Source: Oceanicella sp. SM1341
GTDB lineage: Bacteria > Pseudomonadota > Alphaproteobacteria > Rhodobacterales > Rhodobacteraceae
Assembly (NCBI RefSeq): GCF_003448965.1
Contig: NZ_QRGC01000009.1
Location: 117,490 to 181,489 of the forward strand
Reading direction: 5' to 3'
Length of the DNA: 64,000 bases
The notes below the pieces were generated by a model. It saw only the letters and a list, made by a program, of their open reading frames with translations, was not told where the DNA came from and ran no database searches. Position numbers and translations under genes: made by a program. Shown here in pieces: positions 50,109-59,536 of the stretch (its first letter is position 1; each line of letters starts with the position of its first letter).

Positions 50109-50783
50109 TCAGCGGCCCCGGTTCTTCGGGGCCTTCTTGTCGAAACGGCGTGCCAGCATCTCGCCCGCGGTCTGCACGAGCTGGACGAGCACGATGAGGA
50201 TGAGCACCACGGCGGCCATCACCTCGGGCATGAAGCGCTGGTAGCCGTAGCGGATGCCGAGGTCGCCCAGCCCCTTGCCGCCCACCGCGCCGACCATGGC
50301 AGAATAGCCGATCAGGCTCACGATGGTGAGGGTGATGCCCAGCGTGATGCCGGGCAGCGCCTCGGGCACCAGCACCTTGCGCACGATCTGGATCGGGGTG
50401 GCGCCCATGGCGCGCGCGGCCTCGATGAGCCCGCTGTCGACCTCGCGCACCGCGTTCTCGATCAGCCGCGCCACGAAGGGGATGGTGGCGACCGTCAGCG
50501 GCACGATGGCGGCATTGGTGCCGATCGAGGTGCCGGTGACGAACCGGGTGAAGGGGATGATCGCCACCACGAGGATGATGAAGGGCGTGGAGCGCGTGGC
50601 GTTCACGATGAGCCCCAGCACGGCGTTGGCCGCGGGGGCGGCCATCAGCTCGCCCCGGCGCGACACCGCGAGGAAGATGCCCAGCGGCGCCCCGATCAGC
50701 GTGCCGATCAGCGTGGAGATCGCGACCATGTAGAGCGTCTGGAGGGTGGCCTCCATCAGCAGGTTGATCAGGTTAGCGGACAT
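50109..50783 (-). CDS. metI: methionine ABC transporter permease (MetI)
   Basis: 224-aa permease with five hydrophobic segments. Typical stretches: TLYMVAISTLIGTLIG, NATRSTPFIILVVA and the EAA loop EAARAMGATPIQIVRKVLVPEALPG. It overlaps metN by 11 bp and is followed 21 bp later by metQ. Confidence 0.94.
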   Translation of the reverse strand: MSANLINLLMEATLQTLYMVAISTLIGTLIGAPLGIFLAVSRRGELMAAPAANAVLGLIVNATRSTPFIILVVAIIPFTRFVTGTSIGTNAAIVPLTVATIPFVARLIENAVREVDSGLIEAARAMGATPIQIVRKVLVPEALPGITLGITLTIVSLIGYSAMVGAVGGKGLGDLGIRYGYQRFMPEVMAAVVLILIVLVQLVQTAGEMLARRFDKKAPKNRGR

Positions 50784-51828
50784 GGCCCAGAACCTCCGTC
50801 CTCAATCCGTGGTCGTGCAGGAAGGCGCGCGCGGTGGCGAGCCGCTCCGGCTCCGCGTCGAGCGAGACGATCAGGCTGCCGAAGGGCCGCTCGCCGATCT
50901 CCTCTACCGCGCCGGCGAGGATGTTCACCTCGAGCCCCATGGCGGTGCCGAGGCGCGCCAGCATCGGGTCTGTCGCGTGGCTGCCGGTGAAGGTCACCTG
51001 CAGCACGGTCTGCAGCCCCGGGGCGTAGTCCGGCACCATGCGCTCGGCGAGGAAGCGCGGCATCACCACCCCGGTCACGCCCTTGAGGAACGAGCGCGTG
51101 GTGGGGTGGGAGGGCGCGGAGAACACCGCGTAGGTCTCGCCCTGCTCGACGATGCGCCCGGCCTCGATCACCGCCACGTGGGAGCCGATGTCGCGCACCA
51201 CGCCCATCTCGTGGGTGATGAGCAGGATGGTGAGGCCCAGCTCGCCGTTGATGCGCTTGAGCAGGTCGAGCACCTGGCGGGTGGTCTCGGGGTCGAGCGC
51301 GGAGGTCGCCTCGTCGGAGAGCAGCACCTTGGGCCGAGTGGCCAGCGCCCGGGCGATGCCCACGCGCTGCTTCTGCCCGCCGGAGAGCTCGGCCGGGTAG
51401 CGGTTGGCCTGCGCCTCGAGCCCGACGAGCTCGATCAGCTCGTTCACCCGGGGGCGGATCTCGGCGGCGGGCACGCCGGCGATCTCCAGCGGCAGGGCGA
51501 TGTTGCCGAAGGTGGTGCGGGTGGCGAGCAGGTTGAAGTGCTGGAAGATCATCCCCACCGAGCGGCGGATCTCGCGCAGCTCGGCGGTGCCGGCGGCGCC
51601 CACGTCATGGCCGTTCACGATCACCTGGCCGGCGGTGGGGCGCTCGAGCCCGTTGACCATGCGCAGCAGGGTCGACTTGCCGGCGCCCGAGCGGCCGATG
51701 ATGCCGGAGATGGCGGCGCGCGGCACGTCGAGGTCGATGCCCTCGAGCGCCGTCACCGGCCTGTCCTTGCCCTTCTGGGCGAAACTCTTGCCGACACCGC
51801 GGAACGAGATCGCCGCCTGGTCGGACAT
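50773..51828 (-). CDS. metN: methionine ABC transporter ATP-binding protein (MetN)
   Basis: 351-aa ATPase. Walker A GRSGAGKST, Q-loop FQHFNLL, signature LSGGQKQRVGIARAL, Walker B VLLSDEATSALDP and H-loop THEM are all present. The C-terminal NIL/ACT-like domain (about 270-351: LQVTFTGSHATDPMLARL) binds methionine and inhibits transport in this family. An ATG five codons earlier (51843) is an alternative start; neither has an ideal ribosome site. It is the first gene of the minus-strand operon. Confidence 0.94.
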   Translation of the reverse strand: MSDQAAISFRGVGKSFAQKGKDRPVTALEGIDLDVPRAAISGIIGRSGAGKSTLLRMVNGLERPTAGQVIVNGHDVGAAGTAELREIRRSVGMIFQHFNLLATRTTFGNIALPLEIAGVPAAEIRPRVNELIELVGLEAQANRYPAELSGGQKQRVGIARALATRPKVLLSDEATSALDPETTRQVLDLLKRINGELGLTILLITHEMGVVRDIGSHVAVIEAGRIVEQGETYAVFSAPSHPTTRSFLKGVTGVVMPRFLAERMVPDYAPGLQTVLQVTFTGSHATDPMLARLGTAMGLEVNILAGAVEEIGERPFGSLIVSLDAEPERLATARAFLHDHGLRTEVLGHVR

Positions 51829-52035
51829 GTTCTGTGCTTGCATGGGCTGCACGGTCCTGTTCCGGTGCTCCAGGTCTCCCGAAGCGCTGTGATCACTGGG
51901 CGACGGGCGGGCCTGGCGTGCCTCTGCCGGGGCGGAGCGGGGCACCCGTCGCAATCGGCGGTGGATACGCGCCCTACACCCGCTGTGCAAGTGCGAAGGC
52001 GTGCTCCGGCGTGCCCCGGGGAGCGGGAGGCCTCG

Positions 52036-52213
52036 CCCCGGAGGGGCGGTTTCAGTTGCCCCGGAGGGCCGGTTTCAATTGCCCCGGGTGGGCGGTTTCT
52101 CCACCCCGGAGGGGCGATTTCAGTTGCCCCAGAGGCCGTTCCAATGGCCCCGGAGGAGCGGCTCTTGTGCCTCCGGAGGGGCGGTTCGCATGCCCCGCGG
52201 GGCGGTGGAGGCG
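52036..52213. repeat. tandem array of eight 21-23 bp units
   Basis: Units begin at about 52036, 52059, 52082, 52104, 52127, 52148, 52170 and 52193. Most start CCCCGGAGGGGCGG and end in a T-rich or CAATTG-like tail; copies 1, 2 and 4 are closest. The length is not a multiple of three, arguing against coding. The array lies in an 831-bp gap (51829-52659) between the divergent metN and MFS genes; the rest of that gap is G+C-rich with no convincing gene. Confidence 0.85.
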
Positions 52214-52659
52214 ACCGGGCGAGCCTGCGGAGCCCGCGGCGCGGAGAGGCGATGCCGCCCCGGCTCGCGGCGGATCTGCCCGCAGGGCGGCCGGTTTCGC
52301 TCCCGTCACCCGGCGCTCACCACGCGCGGTGGCGAAGCATGGTCGCAAGAATGGGGGCGGCGGGCTGCCATCCGGGCGGCGGCGCTGCGGAGCGGGCGTG
52401 CGGCCGGAGCCGCCTGCTGGCGTTGCGCTGCAACATCGCCTGTCGATCCGCCCTTGCCAAGGGTGTTTCGCGCTGGCTATGAAAAGAGTGTGCCCGCACC
52501 CGTGGCGCCGTGTCGCGGCGCCGGTGCGGGGCCCTTGCCCGACCGCCGGCCGCACGCGCTGCCTCCGGCCGGGCTTCCCGCCCTCTCCCCGCGCCGCGCC
52601 GCGCAGGACACCGACCCAGCCACCCGTGCCGCCCCCCGGCGCCGGGAAAGGACCAGCCC

Positions 52660-53859
52660 ATGTCTCAGCAGCCCGGTCTCACCCGCAGCCTCTCGCTCAC
52701 CATGGCGACGGCCTGCGGGCTCATCGCCGCCAACATCTACTATGCCCAGCCGCTGATCGGGCTGATTGCCGGCTCGCTCGGCATCTCCACCGCCCATGCC
52801 GGGCTGATCGTGACCATGTGCCAGGCGGGCTACGGGCTGGGACTGCTGTTCCTCGTGCCGCTCGCCGACCTCGCGGAGAACCGCCGGTTGATCCTGGGCG
52901 TGCTGGCGCTCGGCATCGCGAGCTCGGTGGGGGTGGCGCTGTCGCAGAGCGCGGGGCCCTTCCTGTTCTTCTGCCTCGCGCTCGGGCTGGGCTCGGTCTC
53001 GGTGCAGATGCTGGTGCCGCTCACCGCGCATCTGGCGAGCGAGGAGGCCCGCGGCCGCGAGGTGGGCAAGGTGATGAGCGGGCTGCTGCTCGGGATCATG
53101 CTGGCCCGGCCGGCCGCGAGCCTGGTCACCGAGATCGCCGGCTGGCGCATGGTCTTCGTGCTCTCGGCCCTGGCGATGACGGCGATGGGCGTGGCGCTGT
53201 GGCGCCGGCTGCCGGTGCACCGGCCGGAGCGGGTGACCGGCTATTTCGGCCTGCTGCGCTCCATGGCCGGGCTGGTGCGCGCGCATCCGGTGCTGCGCCA
53301 GCGTGCCGTCGGGCAGGCGATGATGTTCGGCTCCTTCTCGCTGTTCTGGACCACGACACCGCTGCTGCTCGCCGGCCCCGACTACGGGCTGAGCCAGGCC
53401 GGCATCGCGCTCTTCGCCTTCGCGGGGGTGGCGGGGGCGGTGGCCGCACCGCTCGCCGGCGGCTGGGCCGACCGCGGCCTCGGGCGCGGCGGCGCGCTGG
53501 CCGCGATGGCGCTGGCGGTGATCGCCTATGTGCTGAGCCATGTCGGCGCGCCGGGCAGTGCGCTGGGGCTGGGCATGCTGGTGCTCGCCGGCATCGTGCT
53601 CGACTTCGGGGTGCAGGCGAACCTCGTGTTCAGCCAGCGCGAGATCTACGGGCTCGCCCCCCGGGCGCGCGGGCGGCTGAACGGGCTGTTCATGGCCACG
53701 TTCTTCATCGGCGGCGCCGTGGGCTCGGGGCTCGGTGCCTTCGTGTTCAGCCACTGGGGCTGGGGCCCGACATCGGCCCTCGGTCTCGCCGCGCCGGCCC
53801 TCGCCTTCGTGCTGCGCCTGCGGGCGCGGGAGACGGAGGCGGTGCCGGCGGCGGGCTGA
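52660..53859 (+). CDS. MFS transporter
   Basis: 399-aa major facilitator with twelve predicted helices. The start is the ATG at 52660 after a GGGAAAGGACC stretch; frame upstream runs through repeat-rich DNA. Features: IAANIYYAQPLIGLIA, the loop LADLAENRRLILG after helix 2, and MVLAGIVLDFGVQANLVFSQ-like helix 10 (here VLAGIVLDFGVQANLVFS). It resembles YgaY/inner-membrane efflux members. The substrate is unknown. It converges with the kinase gene, only 6 bp between stops. Confidence 0.9.
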   Translation: MSQQPGLTRSLSLTMATACGLIAANIYYAQPLIGLIAGSLGISTAHAGLIVTMCQAGYGLGLLFLVPLADLAENRRLILGVLALGIASSVGVALSQSAGPFLFFCLALGLGSVSVQMLVPLTAHLASEEARGREVGKVMSGLLLGIMLARPAASLVTEIAGWRMVFVLSALAMTAMGVALWRRLPVHRPERVTGYFGLLRSMAGLVRAHPVLRQRAVGQAMMFGSFSLFWTTTPLLLAGPDYGLSQAGIALFAFAGVAGAVAAPLAGGWADRGLGRGGALAAMALAVIAYVLSHVGAPGSALGLGMLVLAGIVLDFGVQANLVFSQREIYGLAPRARGRLNGLFMATFFIGGAVGSGLGAFVFSHWGWGPTSALGLAAPALAFVLRLRARETEAVPAAG

Positions 53860-53865
53860 GGCCTC

Positions 53866-55539
53866 TCAGCCGCCGAGCCGGGCGGCCAGCGCCTCCAGCC
53901 ACAGCGCCACGGCCTCGGCGCCGGGGTCCTTGTGGCCCTTCGCGCGGTCGCCGAGGTAGGAGGAACGGCCCAGCCGGGCCTGCATGTCCGCGGTGCGCTC
54001 GGCGCCCTCGCGCGCGGCGCGGGCCACGGCGGGCAGGCCCTCGCCGGCCAGCGCCGCCTCGCGGGCGGGGGCGAGGGCGTCGACCATGGTGCGGTCGCCC
54101 GGGCGCGCGCCGCCGAGCCCGGTGAGCGCGTCCACGCCTGCCGCGAAGGCCTCGGCCCAGGCGTCGGGGCGGCGCTCCAGCGTGTTGGCCGCGGCGGTGC
54201 ACAGGATGGCATAGAGCGGGCCGGAGGTGCCGCCGATGGCGCGGCGCACCAGCGCGCCGCAGCGGGCGAGGGCAGCGCCCGGCGGCAGGGCGGCGAGGGC
54301 TCCGGCCTCGGCCCTTACCGCCTCCGCCGCGGCGGCCAGCGAGCGGCCGATGTCGCCGTCGCCCACCGCCTGGTCCATGCGGGTGAGCTCGGGCTCGGCC
54401 GTGAGCAGCGCCTCGCAGATGGCGGTGAGGCCGGCTTCGAAACGCGGGCCGGCGGCTTCGCCTTCGGCCTTCGCCCCGGCCTCCGGCGCTTGCGGGGCGG
54501 CGATGCGGTGCGGGGCGGAGGGGGCGGCGATCAGCGCCTGCCGGGGCCAGGCCGGGGCCTCCACCGGCAGGTCGAGTGCGGCCTCGGTGCCCGCGTCGCA
54601 GCGCAGCAGGGTGAGCGAGACGCCGGCCATCTCGATGGCGGTGAGGAAGGTGCCGCACCAGGCGCGCACCACCTCGAAGCCGCCTGCCGTGAGGATCTGC
54701 AGCGCGTCGCGGGCCACGATGGCCTGTTCCATCGGCGGAGTGGCGCCGAGGTTGTTGACCAGGAGTGCCAGACGCGTGCCGGGGGTGAAGCCGCGGTCGG
54801 CGATGATGCGGTCGATCAGGGTTTCGACCAGCGCGCGGGCCGGGCGCAGGGGCACGCGCTCCACCCCCGGCTCGCCGTGGATGCCGAGGCCGAGCTCGAT
54901 CTCGTTCTCGCCGAGCTCGAAGTTCGGGCTGCCGGCGGCGGGCACGGTGCAGGGGGTGAGGGCGACGCCCATGGTCGCCATGCCCTCCACCGCGGCCTCG
55001 GCCAGCGCCTTCACCTCGGCCAGCGGCAGGCCCGCCTCGGCCGCGGCGCCGGCCACCTTGTGCACCAGCACGGTGCCGGCGATGCCGCGGCGCCCGGCGG
55101 TGTGCTCGGCCGCCCCCAGGGCCGCGTCGTCGGTCACGATCACCATCTCCACCGCGATGCCCTCGGAGCGGGCGATCTCGGCGGCGAGGCCGAAGTTCAG
55201 CCGGTCGCCGGTGTAGTTCTTCACAATGAGCAGCACGCCCGCGGGTCCGGCCACGGCGCGGATGGCGGTGAGCACCGCGTCGGTGCCCGGCGAGGCGAAG
55301 ACATCGCCCGAGACCGCCGCCGTGAGCATGCCCCGCCCCACGTAGCCCGCATGCGCCGGCTCGTGCCCCGCGCCGCCGCCGGTGACCAGCGCCACCTTGC
55401 CCTCGGTTCGGAAGGCCTCCGCGTCGGCGCGCAGCACCGTGGTCTCGCCGCCCAGCAGCGCGAGGTTGGGGTTCAGCGCCACGAGGCCGGAGAGGGCTTC
55501 GGGCACGATGCGGGGGATGTCGTTGACGAGTTTCTTCAT
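53866..55539 (-). CDS. dihydroxyacetone kinase family protein (DhaK-DhaL fusion)
   Basis: 557-aa ATP-dependent kinase joining a DAK1 domain (about 7-330) and a DAK2 domain (about 365-555). In DAK1: GGGAGHEPAHAGYVG (54-68), KNYTGDRLNFG (107-117) and the substrate-binding His221 in GIHGEPG. In DAK2: VGDGDIGRSL, the nucleotide/Mg loop, and TSGPLYAIL. This matches the Citrobacter-type enzyme. It is the last gene of the LacI-ABC minus-strand set but separated from the ATPase by a 378-bp gap with repeats. It could phosphorylate dihydroxyacetone, glyceraldehyde or a related triose arising from the imported glucoside (inference). Confidence 0.9.
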   Translation of the reverse strand: MKKLVNDIPRIVPEALSGLVALNPNLALLGGETTVLRADAEAFRTEGKVALVTGGGAGHEPAHAGYVGRGMLTAAVSGDVFASPGTDAVLTAIRAVAGPAGVLLIVKNYTGDRLNFGLAAEIARSEGIAVEMVIVTDDAALGAAEHTAGRRGIAGTVLVHKVAGAAAEAGLPLAEVKALAEAAVEGMATMGVALTPCTVPAAGSPNFELGENEIELGLGIHGEPGVERVPLRPARALVETLIDRIIADRGFTPGTRLALLVNNLGATPPMEQAIVARDALQILTAGGFEVVRAWCGTFLTAIEMAGVSLTLLRCDAGTEAALDLPVEAPAWPRQALIAAPSAPHRIAAPQAPEAGAKAEGEAAGPRFEAGLTAICEALLTAEPELTRMDQAVGDGDIGRSLAAAAEAVRAEAGALAALPPGAALARCGALVRRAIGGTSGPLYAILCTAAANTLERRPDAWAEAFAAGVDALTGLGGARPGDRTMVDALAPAREAALAGEGLPAVARAAREGAERTADMQARLGRSSYLGDRAKGHKDPGAEAVALWLEALAARLGG

Positions 55540-55761
55540 CGGGTGTCCTCTCGGGCCGGCCGGCGCGCCGGCGCGCGCTTTCGGGGGGCCAGCTAGCGCG
55601 ATTGCGCGCCGCGGAAAGGATGCGGAAAGGATGGGGAAGCAGGGCGGGCGCCCCCCGGGGAGGGGAGCGCCCGGAAACACCCGGCCGTGTCGCGGCCGCG
55701 GGGGCCTGCGCACCGGGGGGGAGCACCGCCCCGGCACGCCCGCGGCGTGACACGGCCCCGG

Positions 55762-55889
55762 TCGCGGCACGCCGCCGCGACCAGTCTTGAGAATCGCGGC
55801 AAGCGGCCGCGACCAGTCGTGAGGATCGCGGCACGCAGCCGCGACCATCCGTAACGATCGCGGTGGCAGCCGCGATCATGCTTGCGGGC
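55762..55889. repeat. four-copy 32-bp tandem array with conserved hairpin stems
   Basis: Units start at 55762, 55794, 55826 and 55858 (the last about one base shorter and diverging). Each begins TCGCGGC, has a 4-5 base variable centre, then GCCGCGACCA. The arms CGCGGC/GCCGCG are complementary, so each unit folds as a hairpin with a varied loop. The array occupies the 378-bp gap between the ABC ATPase gene and the dihydroxyacetone kinase gene of the same operon. Confidence 0.85.
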
Positions 55890-55917
55890 GGCGGCAGGGG
55901 CCGCGGCCGTGCCGGTG

Positions 55918-56976
<1,059 letters not shown>

Positions 56977-56980
56977 TTTC

Positions 56981-58234
56981 TTATCCTTTTACCGCGCCTG
57001 CCGAGAGGCCCTGCACCATGAAGCGTTCCAGCCAGACGAAGATCACCATGATCGGCACCGTGGCGATCACCGCGCCGGCCATCATCAGCTCGCGCGGCAG
57101 CTCCGAGGAGTTGAGCGAGGCCACGCCGCGGGGCAGCGTGAAGATGCCGGGGTCGTCGAGGAACATGAAGGCGAAGAGGAACTCGTTCCAGGCGATCATG
57201 AAGACGTAGAGGCTCACCGAGGCGAGCGCGGGCAGGCTGAGCGGCATGGTGATCCTGGCGATCACCCCGAGCCGCGACAGCCCGTCCATGAGGCCGGCCT
57301 CCTCCATCTCCGCGGGCAGGCCGCGGAAGTAGCCCTGCAGCATGTAGAGCGCCACGGGGATGGTGGTGGCCGGGTAGACGATGAGCAGGCCGACGAGCGT
57401 GTTGCGCAGCTCGAGCTGGCTGAACACCGTGTAGAGCGGCAGCACCAGCACGATGGCCGGCACCATGTAGATGAGCAGGATCGAGCGCGCGAAGGCCTCG
57501 CGCCCGCGAAAGCGCAGCCGCGCCACCGCGTAGGCGCCGGGCACCGAGATCAGCAGCGTGAGGAACACGGTGGAGAGCGACACGATGCCCGAGTTCAGCA
57601 GGTAGGTGCCGAAGTTGAACCTGGTGAACAGCTCGGTGTAGCTCGAGAAGATGTCGGCCCGGGTGATGTCGATGGAGAAGTCGAGCGGGTTGGCCAGCAG
57701 CGCGGCCTGCGACTTCAGGCTGGTCATCACCATCACGTAGAAGGGCAGGGCCACGAAGACGCTGAACACGATGTAGCCCGCACCCTTGGCGATGCGGATG
57801 ATCAGCCGCTCGAAATCGTAGCGGCGCAGGCGGCCGGGCACGGCATCTCCGAGGCACATCCACAGCGACTGGCCGGTGAGCCCGGCGAACAGCAGCAGAG
57901 CGATCCCCTGCCACACCGCGCCCTCGGCGGGCGCGAGACCGAAGGGCGCGCCGAAGGAGGCGGCCACGAGCACGATGAGCGCGGCGGCCATGGCGCCCCA
58001 GCGCCGGGCGCGGCCGGAGAGCACCAGCAGCGCCGCGGCGCCGCCGAGCCCGGCGAGCATGCCGGCGAGCAGCGGCGGCCGCGCCGGCAGGCCGGTGACG
58101 AGCGCCAGCGTGACGCCGATCACCGCCATCCACAGGAAGCCGAAGATCACCCCGGCGAGCACCGCGGCCGTGGTGCCCGAGGCAAGGCCGAAGCCGCCGC
58201 GGGAGATCATGGAACGGGAGGAAGAAGCGGTCAT
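56981..58234 (-). CDS. carbohydrate ABC transporter permease (MalG type) with N-terminal membrane extension
   Basis: 417 aa, about 120-140 residues longer than usual MalG-like permeases. The extra N-terminus contains three or four hydrophobic segments with Ala/Gly-rich character ([32 protein letters not shown]) before the standard core starting near [17 protein letters not shown]. The core keeps the EAA loop [21 protein letters not shown]. It starts at an ATG one base after the MalF-type gene's stop. The extension may anchor or regulate the complex; similar extensions exist in some proteobacterial systems, but I cannot say what it does. Confidence 0.9.
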   Translation of the reverse strand: MTASSSRSMISRGGFGLASGTTAAVLAGVIFGFLWMAVIGVTLALVTGLPARPPLLAGMLAGLGGAAALLVLSGRARRWGAMAAALIVLVAASFGAPFGLAPAEGAVWQGIALLLFAGLTGQSLWMCLGDAVPGRLRRYDFERLIIRIAKGAGYIVFSVFVALPFYVMVMTSLKSQAALLANPLDFSIDITRADIFSSYTELFTRFNFGTYLLNSGIVSLSTVFLTLLISVPGAYAVARLRFRGREAFARSILLIYMVPAIVLVLPLYTVFSQLELRNTLVGLLIVYPATTIPVALYMLQGYFRGLPAEMEEAGLMDGLSRLGVIARITMPLSLPALASVSLYVFMIAWNEFLFAFMFLDDPGIFTLPRGVASLNSSELPRELMMAGAVIATVPIMVIFVWLERFMVQGLSAGAVKG

Positions 58235-58235
58235 C

Positions 58236-59525
58236 TCAGCCCTCCTTCGGCGAGAAGCGGAAGAACACCAGCGAGAAGGCCAGCAGCACGAGGAACACCA
58301 CCACGGCCACCGCGGCGCCGGCGCCGATGTTGGAGAGGCCGATCGCCTGTTCGTAGACGTTCACGGTGAGGGTGCGGGTGCCCGCCGCCCCGCCGGTGAG
58401 CAGGAAGATGTCGTCGAACTTGTTGAAGGTCCAGATGAAGCGCATCAGGAACAGCGTGGCCAGGATGGCGGCGAGCTGGGGCAGCGACAGGTACCAGAAC
58501 TGCTGGAAGGGGGTCGCGCCGTCGATCTCGGCGGCCTCGTACATGTCGGTGTTGATCGATTGCATGCGGGCGAGGATGAACAGGAAGGACAGCGGGAAGT
58601 AGCGCCAGGCCTCGAACACCACCACGGTGGTGAGCGCCATCGGCATCTCGATGGTGTAGCCGAGGATCGACACCGAGCCCATCGAGGTCTGGCCGAGGAA
58701 GTTGATCGGCCCGTCGGAGGCGCCGATCTGCTGCAGGATGGCGTTCATCGCGCCCGAGTTGGGGTCGAGCAGCGTCACCCAAGTGTAGGCCACCGCGATC
58801 ACCGGGGCCACGTAGGGAAACAGGAACAGCCCGCGCAGGAAGGCCCGGCCCTTGAAGGGCTGGTTGAGCAGCATGGCGGCGAAGAGGCCGAGCACCAGCG
58901 CGCCCCCGGTGCCGAAGATCGTGTAGGAGATCGAGGTCCAGAGCACGGTCCAGAACTCGTCGGCGTCGAACACCTTCACGAAGTTCGCGGCGGTGAAGGT
59001 GAAGTTGGTGAGCGGGTTCTCGCCCGAGCCGGTGATGCGCGGCTCCGAGCCCTCGAGCAGGCTCTCGGGGTCGTCCACGGCGCTGTCGGGCACGAAGACG
59101 GCTTCGAGGCGCACGCGGTCGCGCGGCTCCATGTCGCCGATCTCGCAGGTGAATTCGGTGGCCTCCACCGCGCAGCGCTCATCCGCGACGGTGGCGGTGA
59201 AGCCCTCGGGGATGGTGTCGGAGAACACCACGTCCCGCAGCGGCAGGTTGGGCGAGGAGTTGCGGGCGGTGTAGACCACCTCCACCTCTTCGCCGGCGGC
59301 CACGGCGTCGCCGCGCACGCGCTCGTTGATGGTGGGCTCGGGCGGGCGGAGGTCCGCCAGCTCGACGGGCTTGGCGCTGATCCAGAAATTGGCGATCAGC
59401 GGCAGCAGCACCATCAGCGCCACGATGGCGAAGGTGGGCGCGAGGAAGGCCCAGGCCAGGCGCGCTTCGCGCCTGGCAAGCGGGCCCGCCCCCTTCGGCG
59501 GGCCTTTGTGTGCTGACTTGGTCAT
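58236..59525 (-). CDS. sugar ABC transporter permease (MalF type) with DUF11-like periplasmic insertion
   Basis: 429-aa permease. TM1 is about residues 25-48. Residues about 55-175 form a periplasmic insertion with a DUF11/Ig-like pattern: EVVYTARNSS, VVFSDTIPEGFTA, Cys118 and Cys127 in RCAVEATEFTCEIGDM. Then follow the usual helices and the EAA loop EAAEIDGATPFQQFWYLSLPQ. E. coli MalF also has an Ig-like loop, but between later helices. The insertion could contact the binding protein. The gene lies 11 bp downstream of the binding-protein gene. Confidence 0.92.
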   Translation of the reverse strand: MTKSAHKGPPKGAGPLARREARLAWAFLAPTFAIVALMVLLPLIANFWISAKPVELADLRPPEPTINERVRGDAVAAGEEVEVVYTARNSSPNLPLRDVVFSDTIPEGFTATVADERCAVEATEFTCEIGDMEPRDRVRLEAVFVPDSAVDDPESLLEGSEPRITGSGENPLTNFTFTAANFVKVFDADEFWTVLWTSISYTIFGTGGALVLGLFAAMLLNQPFKGRAFLRGLFLFPYVAPVIAVAYTWVTLLDPNSGAMNAILQQIGASDGPINFLGQTSMGSVSILGYTIEMPMALTTVVVFEAWRYFPLSFLFILARMQSINTDMYEAAEIDGATPFQQFWYLSLPQLAAILATLFLMRFIWTFNKFDDIFLLTGGAAGTRTLTVNVYEQAIGLSNIGAGAAVAVVVFLVLLAFSLVFFRFSPKEG

Positions 59526-59536
59526 CCCGGTCGGTC

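Noticed and set aside
51844..51990. SAM/SAH riboswitch-like pieces upstream of metN
   Set aside because: Short stretches resembling TCACA, GCTTC and GGAGCA appear in order on the minus strand, but the required closing stem is not visible and the spacing to the start is wrong. A covariance-model search would settle it.
52036..52213. CRISPR array
   Set aside because: Units abut directly with no unique spacers, are degenerate and no cas gene is present. The same applies to the arrays at 11250 and 55762.
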